Positions 27,195 to 38,368 are shown, numbered from the stretch's first letter. The stretch: 64,000 nt of DNA from Acidaminobacter sp. (GCF_030247605.1 NZ_JAOTSB010000002.1:62001-126000); one strand, 5' to 3'. The notes: generated by a model from the sequence alone, not told the origin. Program-made: numbers and translations.

Positions 27195-28436
27195 TTAACT
27201 CGTCCCGACTGGATCTGCCTCAGACAATAGATCAGCCGCCTTTTTCAAGATGGCCTTTGCCACTTCGGATTTCTCCATTTGATCAAATGCAGTCTGGACG
27301 CCGTCAGATGTGATAAACGTCACGACGTTGGTGTCGCTTCCGAATCCCGCGCCTGCAACTGTCACATCATTCGCCACGATCATGTCCAGGTTCTTTTTTC
27401 GAAGCTTTGCAGCGGCGTGTTCTATGACATGCTCAGTTTCTGCCGCAAAACCAATGAGGACTTGGTGGGTCTTAACTTTTCCCACCTCAAAAAGGATGTC
27501 GGGATTTCGCGTCAGTTCCAGCGTTAAATCTCCCTCAACCTTCTTAATTTTCTGGGTTTGAGTGGTCTTTGGCCGGTAATCCGCAACTGCGGCTGTCATG
27601 ATGATAATGTCATAGTTAAGGTCGCACATGACTGCCTCAAACATGTCCCGGGCAGATTCGACCTTCACACGCTGAACGCCTTCAGGCGCTGACAACTCGA
27701 CCGGTCCGGAAACCAGTTTCGTTTCCGCGCCCATGGCCGCTGCAGCTTCCGCAATGGCATAACCCATTTTCCCGGTGGAGTGATTTGTCAGATAGCGCAC
27801 CGGATCCAAAGCCTCACGGGTTGGACCTGCTGTGATCAGTACACGTTTGCCTTCCAGCAGCCGCGGCAGGTCACTTTCAGATTCAATAGCGAGCAGTTTG
27901 ACAATTTCGTCCACAATCTGCTGCGGCTCAGCCATCTTTCCAATGCCTTCATCCCCGCAAGCCAACCTTCCGCTGCCGGGCGCAACAAAGCCAACGCCCA
28001 AATCTTGAAGCGTTTTCATGTTTCGCTGTGTCAGCGGACTCAGATACATTTGTGTGTTCATAGCAGGCGCAACGAGAATGGGCGCCTGAGTCGCCAGAAT
28101 CGTCGTCGTCAAAAAATCATCTGCAATTCCGGCGGCCATTTTCGCGAGAACGTTCGCAGATGCTGGGGCGATCACATAGAGGTCTGCGAGCTTCGCGAGG
28201 GCAATATGCTCGACATCCCAGGTCCTGGGGGCTTCGAACATGTCCTCGACCACATAATTCTGGGACAGAGACTGAAAGGTGAGGGGCGATACAAAAGCCT
28301 TAGCATGCGCCGTCATCACCACATAAACATTGGCGTCCAGCTTCTTCAATCTGCTGACCAGATCCGCTGACTTATAGGCAGCAATCCCGCCTGTGACGCC
28401 CAAGACAATGTTCTTGCCCGTCAACACGCCACTCAT
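27195..28436 (-). CDS. coaBC: Bifunctional phosphopantothenoylcysteine decarboxylase / phosphopantothenate-cysteine ligase
   Basis: Steps two and three of CoA synthesis from phosphopantothenate. N-terminal flavin-dependent CoaC domain (about 1-190) with VTGGIAAYK, the catalytic His in HIALAKLAD, PAMNTQM and the GRLACGDEG cysteine motif; C-terminal CoaB domain with ITAGPTREALDPVR. I start at the ATG at 28436 (MSGVLTGKN), preceded by AAAGAGG, which gives 413 residues; the longer frame would cross rpoZ. It follows rpoZ by four bases. Confidence 0.96.
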   Translation of the reverse strand: MSGVLTGKNIVLGVTGGIAAYKSADLVSRLKKLDANVYVVMTAHAKAFVSPLTFQSLSQNYVVEDMFEAPRTWDVEHIALAKLADLYVIAPASANVLAKMAAGIADDFLTTTILATQAPILVAPAMNTQMYLSPLTQRNMKTLQDLGVGFVAPGSGRLACGDEGIGKMAEPQQIVDEIVKLLAIESESDLPRLLEGKRVLITAGPTREALDPVRYLTNHSTGKMGYAIAEAAAAMGAETKLVSGPVELSAPEGVQRVKVESARDMFEAVMCDLNYDIIIMTAAVADYRPKTTQTQKIKKVEGDLTLELTRNPDILFEVGKVKTHQVLIGFAAETEHVIEHAAAKLRKKNLDMIVANDVTVAGAGFGSDTNVVTFITSDGVQTAFDQMEKSEVAKAILKKAADLLSEADPVGTS

Positions 28437-28440
28437 TTGA

Positions 28441-28647
28441 CTAATCCTCTTTGTCGAAATCGATGATTTCCAGCTTGTGCTCATATAGTTCCTGGGTAGC
28501 AATACTCATAGGCTTTTTAATGGACTTGTCATCAATTTTAACTTCTGCGCCGTCGATAATCTGGCGTGCGCGCCTAGAAGTCAGCACAACCAATGCGTAG
28601 CGGCTTCCTGCGATATCGATCAGTTCATTAATGGGTGGTTTTAACAC
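28441..28647 (-). CDS. rpoZ: RNA polymerase omega subunit
   Basis: Assembly subunit of RNA polymerase. 68 residues with PPINEL and the RYALVVLTSRRARQI helix that contacts beta-prime. GTG start overlapping the end of gmk by seven bases. The gmk-rpoZ-coaBC-priA order is conserved in Firmicutes. Confidence 0.93.
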   Translation of the reverse strand: MLKPPINELIDIAGSRYALVVLTSRRARQIIDGAEVKIDDKSIKKPMSIATQELYEHKLEIIDFDKED

Positions 28648-29264
28648 TTCGATTCCTCCTTGATTTCACGAATCAGTTCTTTCACAGACTGAGGCCTGAT
28701 TCTGAGGCGTTCAGCTTCAATGATCGAGATCAACCGCGCTGTGGCGAGATCTACACGGTCATTGAAAATAAAATAATTGTAGTTTTCCATTAAGTCTATC
28801 TCATTGTAGGCGGCGGTGAATCGCTTGTCAATGGCTTCGGCGCTTTCTGTCCCGCGCCCGACAATCCGGTTTTTCAATTCTTCCATAGTCGGCGGCAAAA
28901 TAAAGACAAATACACCTTCCGGATATTGCTCTTTCACCTTCAGTGCGCCTTGAATGTCTATTTCCAGCAGTACGTCCACGCCTTGATCCAGCTGTTCCAT
29001 GACGAAAGCTTTTGGCGTCCCATAATAATTGTCATAGACTTTGGCGTATTCGAGCAGCTCACCCTGCTGAATCAATCTGATAAAAGCGTCCCTATTTGTA
29101 AAAAAGTAATTGATGCCTTCTTCTTCACCCGGTCTAGGTGCCCTCGTGGTCATGGAAATGGACAGCTTTATGTCCTCACGAAGCTTCATTAATGCCTTGC
29201 AGATGGTTCCCTTTCCAACGCCGGACGGCCCGGAAACAACCAAGAGCAACCCTTTTCTTTTCAT
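28641..29264 (-). CDS. gmk: Guanylate kinase
   Basis: Phosphorylates GMP to GDP. 207 residues with P-loop GPSGVGKGT, TTRAPRPGE and GxNYFF-type GMP-binding segment (GINYFF). In most Firmicutes remA lies between yicC and gmk; here gmk follows yicC after 42 bases with nothing between. Confidence 0.97.
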   Translation of the reverse strand: MKRKGLLLVVSGPSGVGKGTICKALMKLREDIKLSISMTTRAPRPGEEEGINYFFTNRDAFIRLIQQGELLEYAKVYDNYYGTPKAFVMEQLDQGVDVLLEIDIQGALKVKEQYPEGVFVFILPPTMEELKNRIVGRGTESAEAIDKRFTAAYNEIDLMENYNYFIFNDRVDLATARLISIIEAERLRIRPQSVKELIREIKEESKC

Positions 29265-29306
29265 TCTTAATGCGACTCCCCTTCAGATCGATTCTAAATC
29301 AGCAAG

Positions 29307-30191
29307 TTACTCAATATTCTGGATCTGTTCTCTGATTTTCTCAAGCTCACTTTTCAACTCAATGACGTCGTTGCTGATCTCAAAATCAGGCGATTTTGAG
29401 CCGATGGTGTTGACCTCCCGATTCATTTCCTGTACGAGAAAATCGAGTTTCCTCCCGGCAGCGCCGCCTTGGTCAATGATATCAGCAATTTGATCAAAGT
29501 GAGATTTCAATCTGACGATTTCTTCAGTCACATTAGTTTTATCCGCAAAAATGGCGATTTCATGGGCGATTCTCGCCTCATCAATCTGAATCCCCATATC
29601 CCCAAGCAAATCAGTAAGTCGATCCCTCATCTTTTGACGATATGCTTCAACAATCTGAGGTGACTGACTTTCGATCTTTTCGAGTCTTGATTTCATTTGG
29701 CTGATTCTTTCAAGAATATCCACTACCAGCTTCGCGCCTTCGGTCTTCCTCATTTCAATCATTTGACCAATTGCAGCTGCAGCCGCTTTTTCCAGGACTG
29801 ACCAGATGGCCTCCCCATCCACTTCCACATACTCGACTCTAAACGCTTCAGGGTGTCTGGACATCAAAGAAAGTGTCACATCATCTCTAAGCGCATAACG
29901 GTCTTTCAGGTGCTTAAGCGCCGCGTAATACTGATCCAGAACCGCATCATTCGGCAATATGGAATAATCTGCGCCGACCTGCTCTTCGTAATTGACATAA
30001 AGCTCAATTCTCCCGCGCTGGACCTGGTCTTTGATCATGGTTTTGATGCGCTCTTCAAAAGGATTCATTTTCTTTGGGATTTTCGCGACAATCTCAGAAT
30101 ATCTATGATTGACAGATTTTATTTCAACCACAATTTTAATTCTGTCGCTGCTTGCTTCACCGCGGCCGTATCCTGTCATTGAATAGGTCAT
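29307..30191 (-). CDS. yicC: YicC family endoribonuclease
   Basis: YicC/YloC family, a stationary-phase protein with endoribonuclease activity in E. coli. 294 residues, N-terminal SMTGYGRG signature and C-terminal DUF1732 region ending with GSKSPD and VVELKSELEKIREQIQN-like helix, both conserved. It heads the yicC-gmk-rpoZ-coaBC group, 27 bases after dapF. Confidence 0.92.
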   Translation of the reverse strand: MTYSMTGYGRGEASSDRIKIVVEIKSVNHRYSEIVAKIPKKMNPFEERIKTMIKDQVQRGRIELYVNYEEQVGADYSILPNDAVLDQYYAALKHLKDRYALRDDVTLSLMSRHPEAFRVEYVEVDGEAIWSVLEKAAAAAIGQMIEMRKTEGAKLVVDILERISQMKSRLEKIESQSPQIVEAYRQKMRDRLTDLLGDMGIQIDEARIAHEIAIFADKTNVTEEIVRLKSHFDQIADIIDQGGAAGRKLDFLVQEMNREVNTIGSKSPDFEISNDVIELKSELEKIREQIQNIE

Positions 30192-30218
30192 AGTCCGTCT
30201 CCTGCCTTCTCTAATAAT

Positions 30219-31061
30219 TTAAAACGCCGCCAGAGTTTCAACTTCTGCGACTGCAACGGCGGGACCCGTCATGAAAATCTCTTCCCGATCATCTGCATAG
30301 ATATCCAGAGTGCCGCCGGGTACCTTCACACTGGCGCTGCGCGTCAATCTTCCGGCGTGATATAGAGCGAAAAACGAGGCGCAAGCGCCGGTTCCGCAAG
30401 CCATAGTCAGTCCGGCGCCGCGTTCCCAGGTCACAACTTCAATGGCTGAGTCACTAAGCTGTCTGACAAAATTGACGTTTATTTTTTGTGGAAAAGCCGG
30501 ATGATTTTCAAGTGCGGGTCCAAAGCGTCGAATCCTCGTTTCGTCAAAGTCCTCCATTTCGACAACCAAATGAGGCACACCGACCTTAAGGGCTGTCACT
30601 TTAAAAGTTTTACCCAGCACTTCGAGGTTCTCGTCCAACATAGAGCCTTGTACTGAAAGAACGGGAATTTGATCTGCAGCAAATATAGCCGCGCCCATGG
30701 AAATTTTGACTTGATAGCCTTCATCTGCAACACGCAGCGCCACTTCTTTAGGACCGTCATCCGTTAAAACAGTGAAAAGTCCTTCCCGAGCTCTGCCTGT
30801 TCTATGGAGATGTGCTGAAAAGCAGCGGATTCCATTGCCGCACATGGCAGCCCTGGAACCGTCAGAATTATAATAAATCATTCTTGCAGCGAAGTTTTTA
30901 TCTTCTGCAGGCGCCACCAGCATGACCCCGTCTGCGCCTACGCCGAAATGACGGTGGGAAATTTTGGCGATCAGGGCTTGCCACTGAGCTTCTGTATAAT
31001 TTTCAGACCAGTCGCCAATCAGAAAATCGTTGCCGGCGCCATGCCATTTAGTCCATTTCAA
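30219..31061 (-). CDS. dapF: Diaminopimelate epimerase
   Basis: Makes meso-diaminopimelate for lysine and peptidoglycan. Both catalytic cysteines are present, in MCGNGIRC and MACGTGACA, with WHGAGNDF at the start. I use the TTG at 31061 (GGAGG eight bases upstream), giving 280 residues; a GTG six codons earlier lies before the ribosome binding site. The rest of the dap pathway is not in the window. The call matches the DNPR motif in MurE, which selects meso-diaminopimelate. Confidence 0.95.
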   Translation of the reverse strand: MKWTKWHGAGNDFLIGDWSENYTEAQWQALIAKISHRHFGVGADGVMLVAPAEDKNFAARMIYYNSDGSRAAMCGNGIRCFSAHLHRTGRAREGLFTVLTDDGPKEVALRVADEGYQVKISMGAAIFAADQIPVLSVQGSMLDENLEVLGKTFKVTALKVGVPHLVVEMEDFDETRIRRFGPALENHPAFPQKINVNFVRQLSDSAIEVVTWERGAGLTMACGTGACASFFALYHAGRLTRSASVKVPGGTLDIYADDREEIFMTGPAVAVAEVETLAAF

Positions 31062-31177
31062 AATAATTGCCTCCTTCACAAAAGCAGTTCCTTATTTATT
31101 CTAACATAGACTGAACCCGATTTCTTTATAATTTGCGGCGTGCATGCTATACTTATTGTATTTCAGGAGGGATCTCC

Positions 31178-32971
31178 ATGGCCTATGATGGCATTTTTAT
31201 GGCGGCGCTGGCCGCAGAGCTGCAAGAAAAATTAATTGGCGGTCGGGTTGACAAGATTTATCAGCCCGAAAGCGACACCTTGATTCTGGGAATCCGGAGT
31301 GATCGAAGCAACCATCGGCTAAAGCTCACTGCTTCAGCTTCGATGCCTTATGTTTCGTTGACACACGCAAAGCCTGAAAACCCGCAGCAGCCCCCTATGT
31401 TCTGCATGCTGCTGCGAAAGCACTTGACCGGCGCAAGGCTAATTGACATTCGCCAGCGCGGGTTGGAACGGATTCTGGACTTCGTCTTTGACACTTATGA
31501 TGAGCTCGGCAACCGGGTGGAGCGCATTCTTTGCGCGGAAATCATGGGGCGCCATTCCAATCTGATTTTTTATCAGGCAGATTCATTGGTCGTCGTGGAT
31601 GCGGTAAAACGCATCTCAAGTGCGGTATCCAGGGTGCGGCAGATTTATCCCGGCATTGTTTATCAGCTTCCACCGGGTGGAAAAATGGACCTTCGAGACA
31701 CAGAACCACCACTTTTGGACTTTAAATTCCCTCAGGACGCCTTTAACGGCGAACAAGCCGGGGTAGTCGCTGCAAAACCAGCTTCTACTCTTAAGCAATG
31801 GTTGTTAAGTACCTTTCAGGGCTTCTCACCGGCGCTGTGCCATCAGCTCTGTCTTGAAGCGGGTGTCGACGCGGAGCTTCCTGCAGACCGTTTGGACGCT
31901 GCTTCCCGTGACGCAGTAGAGGCAGTACTGAGACGGCTCAAACATCTGCTGACAACCAATACCCTTGAGACAAGGCTGATTCTGGATGAGACAGGCAAGC
32001 CGCTGGACCTGACAGCGGCGCCGCTTTTAAGACTTGAAGTTTCCGAGCTTTTATCTCCGGTCATGGAGCCATCTCTGTGCGTCAATCGTATGTTCGAAGA
32101 GCGTGATCTTCAGGACCGGCTGGATCAAAAGGCCGCAGCCATGAAAAAAATGGTGGAAAACCGTCTGGAGCGCGTCATCAACAAGAAGAGCCACTTGGAA
32201 AACGACCTTGAGCAAGCGGAGGACGCAGAGAGACAACGACAATTTGGCGAGCTGATCCTCGCGAACGTGTACCGGCTTTCAAAGGGTGATCATGAAGCCA
32301 TTGTGGAAAACTTTTTTGAAGAAGGGGCGCCTGAACTTCATGTGCCTATGGATGTGCGGTTGACACCTGTTGAAAATGCCCAGCGCTGCTTCAGAAAATA
32401 CACCAAACTGAAAAACGGCCAGACAGAAATCCTGACTCAGCTGGAGCAGACCGAGCGTGAAATGGAATACCTTGAAAGCGTTCTCCTTCAGATTGAGCAA
32501 TCCACTGATGCAGCCAATCTTGATGCCATAAGGCTGGAGCTTTCAGAAGAAGGCTACATGAAAAGCAAAGGCCGCAAAAAGGATAAACGCCCAAAATCAG
32601 CGCCACTGCAGTACAAGAGTACTGAAGGCTTTGAGATCCTTGTCGGACGCAACAATGTTCAAAATGACGAATTGACTTTAAAGACAGCCTCCAATAAGGA
32701 TTTATGGTTCCATACCAAGTCTGTTCCCGGATCACATGTCGTCATACGCACCCAGGGAAAGCCGGTTGGTGAGGAGACACTCTTCGAGGCGGCACTGCTG
32801 GCTGCATGGCATTCAAAGGCGCGTCTCAGCGGACAAGTCCCTGTGGATTACACCGAGATCCGCCACGTTTCAAAGCCGTCAGGCGCTAAACCAGGCATGG
32901 TTATCTACGTGCACAACAAGACTCTGTACGTCACACCGGACGAAACGGTCATCAAACGTCTGCAGGTATAA
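31178..32971 (+). CDS. rqcH: Rqc2/NFACT family ribosome quality control protein RqcH
   Basis: Binds stalled 50S subunits and drives C-terminal alanine tailing of the nascent chain; formerly annotated fibronectin-binding protein FbpA. N-terminal NFACT-N (about 1-240), helical middle (about 290-430, coiled coil) and C-terminal NFACT-R (about 475-585, with VGRNNVQNDELT and WFHTKSVPGSHVV). 597 residues. I start at the ATG at 31178 with AGGAGGG upstream. The only plus-strand gene between 9400 and the window end besides rpmB. Confidence 0.93.
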   Translation: MAYDGIFMAALAAELQEKLIGGRVDKIYQPESDTLILGIRSDRSNHRLKLTASASMPYVSLTHAKPENPQQPPMFCMLLRKHLTGARLIDIRQRGLERILDFVFDTYDELGNRVERILCAEIMGRHSNLIFYQADSLVVVDAVKRISSAVSRVRQIYPGIVYQLPPGGKMDLRDTEPPLLDFKFPQDAFNGEQAGVVAAKPASTLKQWLLSTFQGFSPALCHQLCLEAGVDAELPADRLDAASRDAVEAVLRRLKHLLTTNTLETRLILDETGKPLDLTAAPLLRLEVSELLSPVMEPSLCVNRMFEERDLQDRLDQKAAAMKKMVENRLERVINKKSHLENDLEQAEDAERQRQFGELILANVYRLSKGDHEAIVENFFEEGAPELHVPMDVRLTPVENAQRCFRKYTKLKNGQTEILTQLEQTEREMEYLESVLLQIEQSTDAANLDAIRLELSEEGYMKSKGRKKDKRPKSAPLQYKSTEGFEILVGRNNVQNDELTLKTASNKDLWFHTKSVPGSHVVIRTQGKPVGEETLFEAALLAAWHSKARLSGQVPVDYTEIRHVSKPSGAKPGMVIYVHNKTLYVTPDETVIKRLQV

Positions 32972-32990
32972 TGCCCTATAAGATTTGAAA

Positions 32991-33038
32991 GAATACGAGG
33001 AGGTCGGTGCAAAGACACAGACCTCCTCGTATTCTTTT
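32991..33038. terminator. Bidirectional terminator between rqcH and pyrR
   Basis: Perfect 15-base arms GAATACGAGGAGGTC (32991-33005) and GACCTCCTCGTATTC (33020-33034), followed by UUUU on the plus strand and a weaker UUU on the minus strand. It separates the convergent rqcH and pyrR genes. Confidence 0.88.
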
Positions 33039-33059
33039 GTTAAAAAGTTCATTTAGGCA

Positions 33060-34530
<1,471 letters not shown>

Positions 34531-34600
34531 GTGCCTGCCACCTCCTATTCGAGTTGAATGCTCACCTGATGGTGAAGAACCATTGATAAATAAGACAGAG

Positions 34601-34796
34601 ACAGGGACGAGCGCCGAACGGCGCAAAGTACCCTGTAAACACTAAAACTCGACATTCAACAGGTTAAAATTCCGCATTGCTGCGTTGTCGTTATCCGCGA
34701 TACTGCCTAGTATCGCTGCTTCCTCCGCCTTGCACTTCGAAATTTTACCGCAGTTGTATGTTATAGTTTTAGAATTTACAGGGTACTAGTCCCTGC
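34601..34796. repeat. Foldback repeat element (about 195 bp)
   Basis: Lies between ileS and rluD. The outer arms, AGTACCCTGTAAA plus CTAAAACT at 34627-34649 and the complement at 34765-34787, match over 23 bases with two mismatches; a flanking AGGGAC/GTCCCT pair extends them. The sequence can fold along its whole length to a central hairpin GCGATACT/AGTATCGC with loop GCCT near 34711. A second small hairpin GCGCCG/CGGCGC sits in the left flank. No open reading frame. It looks like a MITE or REP-type dispersed repeat, which I cannot test without the rest of the genome. Confidence 0.8.
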
Positions 34797-34856
34797 CTTG
34801 ACTTTTGTAGATCCTGCTATAACTGAGGTTGCCGGATCAAACCGACAGTGTGCGCT

Positions 34857-37800
34857 TTAGACCTTTTCGACATACAGCCTGACATCACAATCATTCAAGA
34901 CATAATCCTCATAAGGTGCCTGCTGACCGCGGATCAGCTCGACTGCGAGAGTCTCTCCTTTGATGTACGCCTGATGTGCCATAATGCCGGCATCAAAGCG
35001 ATCGTCACATTCATAGAAAATTTTAATTTCATCAAGAACGTTGAAATCATTTGCTTTACGCATCTGCTGAACTCTTGAAATCAACTCTCGGGCATAGCCT
35101 TCGAGAATCAGTTCGTCAGTCAGGGTGGTGTCGAGGATCATGAACAGGTTATTGTCCATACCCACAGTAAAGCCGTCTTTAGCTGAAATGTTGACGAGAA
35201 CATTTTCCTGATCCAGCGTGAAGGATTCCCCTTCCAGATCAATGTCAAAAGTTCCGCCGCTGTTCAGGACTGGGGCTGCTGTTTGCGGGCTGACATTTTG
35301 AAGCGCTTTTGAGAAAGCCCCCATTTTGCTGCCCAAAATAGGACCCAGCACTTTAAAGTTTGGCTTCAGTGAGAAGTTCATGTAAAGACCCAGGTCTTCA
35401 GCAAAGACCACTTCCTTGACATTAAGCTCCTCTTCGATCAGATCAGAAAGATCTGAAATCAGAGCTTCATAACGTCCGTCCACATAAACGCGTTGAATTG
35501 GCTGACGCACTTTAATTTTGACGGATTCACGCGCGCCTCGGCCCAATGTCACCAAGTCGCGAATCAAGTCCATTCTCTGTTCAACTCGCTCATCGATCAG
35601 CGCTTCGTCAGCAGCCGGGAACATAGCCAGATGTACAGACATTTCACCTGTCAGGCTGCGGTAAATCTCTTCGGTTACGTATGGCGCGAAAGGCGCAGCC
35701 AGTTTGCAGACTGTGATGAGTGTCTCATAAGTCGTGTTGTAAACTGCAATTTTGTCTTCGGACATTTCCGTCTCCCAGAAACGACGTCTGGAGCGGCGGA
35801 TATACCAGTTTGACAAGTCTTCATTGACAAACTCCTGAATCTTTCTGACTGCTTTCGTTGTGTCAAAAGCTTCGAGGGCTTCGGTGGTTTCATTTACCAA
35901 ACGATTCAGTTTTGAAAGCACCCAGCGGTCGAGCTCAGGGCGGTCTGCAGGCGCGACAAATTGAGCTGTCGCATCGACCTTATCCGTGTTCGCATAGAGG
36001 CTGAAGAAATTGTAGACGTTTTTAATGGTTCGGAAGAACTTGCTTTCAACCTCACGAACACCCTCTTCGTCAAATTTGGTTGGCGTCCAGGCCGGGGATA
36101 CAAAATAGAGATACCAGCGGACAACGTCAGCGCCGTATTGATCAAACAGCTTGAAGGAATCTACAATATTGCCCCTGGATTTGGACATTTTCTTGCCTTC
36201 CTTATCCAGAATCAGGTCGTTGACCAAGACGTTCTTGTATGGCGCCTTGCCCATGACAAAAGTAGAAATGGCAAGCAGCGAATAGAACCATCCACGGGTC
36301 TGATCAATACCTTCGCAGATGAAATCCGCAGGGAAAAGCTGATCGAAATTCTCCTTGTTCTCAAAAGGCCAGTGGTGTTGGGCAAACGGCATTGCACCGC
36401 TGTCAAACCAGCAGTCTATGACATCAGTAACCCGCGTCATATTGCTGCTGCACTTGTCGCAGGTCAGGTGAATACCATCGACATATGGACGGTGAAGCTC
36501 TATGTCGAGTCCAATTTCTTCCTTCGCTCGATCCACCAGCTCTTGTCTCGATGCTACTGAAGTCGTATGGCCACACTCATCACATCTCCAAATATTGAGC
36601 GGCGTCCCCCAATAACGGCTGCGGGAGATCGCCCAGTCATTGACATTCTCCAGCCAGTTTCCAAAACGCTTTTCACCCACATAGGAAGGGTGCCAGTTGA
36701 CGGAATTGTTATTCTCGATCAGTTGATCTCGGAATTTCGTCATTTCAATATACCAGCTTGGCTTTGCATAATACAGGAGCGGCGTTTTGCAGCGCCAGCA
36801 GTGCGGATAGTTATGGGCCATGGTTTGGCGCTTGTAAAGCTTCCCGGTCTCCTTGAGCCACTCGATAATCTCCGGATCCGCGTCCATGACAAATTTGCCT
36901 TCCCAAGGTGTTTCGGTATATTTTCCGTCCTCGTTGACGGGCTGCAGAACCGGCAAGTTGTAACGGACGCCGGTATTATAGTCGTCCTCGCCAAATGCAG
37001 GTGCGGTATGAACTATGCCCGTACCATCATCGGTCGTGACATAATCTGCCAAAGTGACGTAAAACGCTTTCTTATCTGCTTTGACGAACGGCATGAGCTG
37101 CTCGTATTCGACATACTCAAGGGACTTGCCGTCAATTTCCTCCAGAACTTCATACTCTTTGCCAAGTACAGCGGGCGCCAGTGCCTTAGCGACGTAGTAG
37201 ATCTCATCATTTTGTCTGACTTTGACATAAACTTCTTTGGCACTGACAGTTAAAGCCACATTGGAAGCCAGTGTCCAAGGTGTCGTCGTCCAAACGAGGA
37301 AGTACTCGTCCGCGTCTTTACGCTTAAATTTGACATAGACCGTGGCGGTCTTGATTTCCTGATAACCTTGCGCGACCTCGTGGGAAGCCAGGCCGGTACC
37401 GCAGCGAGCGCAGTAAGGAAGAATTTTGTGGCCTTCATAGATATAGCCTTGTTTAAAGAACTGGTCCAGGATCCACCACTCGGTTTCAATATAATCATTG
37501 TCGAGGGTAATATACGGATTTTCAAGATCGATCAAATATGCCATGCGCTCGGTCTGATCCCGCCACACACTTTCATATTCAAAAACAGATTCACGGCACT
37601 GATGGTTGAAGTTTTCAATGCCATAAGACTCGATTTCCAACTTGTTATTGAGGTTCAGACGTTTTTCAACCTCAATCTCCACCGGAAGACCATGCGTATC
37701 CCAGCCGGCTTTTCGCTTGACTTGATAGCCTTGCATGGTTTTATAGCGGCAAATAGAATCTTTCAACGCACGCGCGAGGACGTGGTGAATGCCGGGACGT

Positions 37801-37955
37801 CCATTTGCGGTTGGCGGTCCATCATAAAAGACAAAGCCTGGTCTGCCTTCACGACTGTTGACACTTTGATGCAGCAAATCAATCTGGTCCCAATGACCTC
37901 GTAATACTTGCTCCGTTTCGGAAACTGGTTTCTTCGACAATTCAGGATAACCCAC
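34857..37955 (-). CDS. ileS: Isoleucyl-tRNA synthetase
   Basis: Charges tRNA(Ile). 1032 residues. The HIGH motif reads HHV in GRPGIHHV and the second signature is KMSKS in KEGKKMSKSRGN. The CP1 editing domain lies at about 190-390, and the C-terminal anticodon region is extended. Length and C-terminus resemble the longer type 2 (eukaryote-like) IleRS, some of which resist mupirocin, but that needs alignment. GTG start with AGGGGTG upstream. Expression is controlled by a T-box leader. Confidence 0.96.
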   Translation of the reverse strand: MGYPELSKKPVSETEQVLRGHWDQIDLLHQSVNSREGRPGFVFYDGPPTANGRPGIHHVLARALKDSICRYKTMQGYQVKRKAGWDTHGLPVEIEVEKRLNLNNKLEIESYGIENFNHQCRESVFEYESVWRDQTERMAYLIDLENPYITLDNDYIETEWWILDQFFKQGYIYEGHKILPYCARCGTGLASHEVAQGYQEIKTATVYVKFKRKDADEYFLVWTTTPWTLASNVALTVSAKEVYVKVRQNDEIYYVAKALAPAVLGKEYEVLEEIDGKSLEYVEYEQLMPFVKADKKAFYVTLADYVTTDDGTGIVHTAPAFGEDDYNTGVRYNLPVLQPVNEDGKYTETPWEGKFVMDADPEIIEWLKETGKLYKRQTMAHNYPHCWRCKTPLLYYAKPSWYIEMTKFRDQLIENNNSVNWHPSYVGEKRFGNWLENVNDWAISRSRYWGTPLNIWRCDECGHTTSVASRQELVDRAKEEIGLDIELHRPYVDGIHLTCDKCSSNMTRVTDVIDCWFDSGAMPFAQHHWPFENKENFDQLFPADFICEGIDQTRGWFYSLLAISTFVMGKAPYKNVLVNDLILDKEGKKMSKSRGNIVDSFKLFDQYGADVVRWYLYFVSPAWTPTKFDEEGVREVESKFFRTIKNVYNFFSLYANTDKVDATAQFVAPADRPELDRWVLSKLNRLVNETTEALEAFDTTKAVRKIQEFVNEDLSNWYIRRSRRRFWETEMSEDKIAVYNTTYETLITVCKLAAPFAPYVTEEIYRSLTGEMSVHLAMFPAADEALIDERVEQRMDLIRDLVTLGRGARESVKIKVRQPIQRVYVDGRYEALISDLSDLIEEELNVKEVVFAEDLGLYMNFSLKPNFKVLGPILGSKMGAFSKALQNVSPQTAAPVLNSGGTFDIDLEGESFTLDQENVLVNISAKDGFTVGMDNNLFMILDTTLTDELILEGYARELISRVQQMRKANDFNVLDEIKIFYECDDRFDAGIMAHQAYIKGETLAVELIRGQQAPYEDYVLNDCDVRLYVEKV

Positions 37956-38008
37956 GCATCTACACCCCTATTCAAGTAGTTCCGACAATCAGCCGGACTT
38001 AAGAAACA

Positions 38009-38259
38009 AAAAAAACCTGAGCAAACATGCCCAGGGACGATCATCAATCGCGGTACCACCCAGCTTGAGTCTCCGTAAATAAAGAGACACCACTCAAAAA
38101 ACCTTAACGCGGTTTGTACGTCCGCCGCTAACCTGATCACAAGCTCACGCGGAAGCTCTGGGGCGATTTTCCTTCAGCATGGCCACCGGTTTCCACCCTT
38201 TACCGGCTCTCTTGAGACGCATGATCTGAAATACTCTTCCCTTCAACGCTGTATACACT
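38009..38259 (-). promoter_or_regulatory. T-box riboswitch leader of ileS
   Basis: Read on the minus strand. The conserved T-box GGGTGGTACCGCG is at 38049-38061. Stem I has an AGAGA-type element and a GGTGGAAACC loop; the specifier loop (GGAAAATCGCC) presents ATC (38165-38167), an isoleucine codon matching tRNA(Ile)-GAU. The terminator is CCTGGGC/GCTCAGG (38017-38036) with an eight-base U-run (38009-38016). Uncharged tRNA(Ile) should favour the antiterminator. Confidence 0.95.
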
Positions 38260-38264
38260 GCAAA

Positions 38265-38293
38265 ATTATATTACAATTTCTTTTGAGCGTCAA
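38265..38293 (-). promoter_or_regulatory. ileS leader promoter
   Basis: Minus-strand TTGACG (38288-38293) and TATAAT (38265-38270) with a 17-base spacer; start of transcription is expected near 38259. The rest of 38294-38368 shows no clear ylmH terminator. Confidence 0.85.
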
Positions 38294-38368
38294 CCACATT
38301 TGTTGAAACCGCATGCGAACCTTTGCGCTCATTGTATTTCAAGTGACAAAGGCTGACAAAAGCAGTCC

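Noticed and set aside
36567-37253. 228-residue frame opposite ileS
   Set aside because: Shadow of ileS, whose frame carries the HIGH and KMSKS motifs.
37763-38140. 125-residue frame spanning the ileS start and T-box
   Set aside because: It overlaps the structured T-box leader and the ileS start; the leader is better supported.
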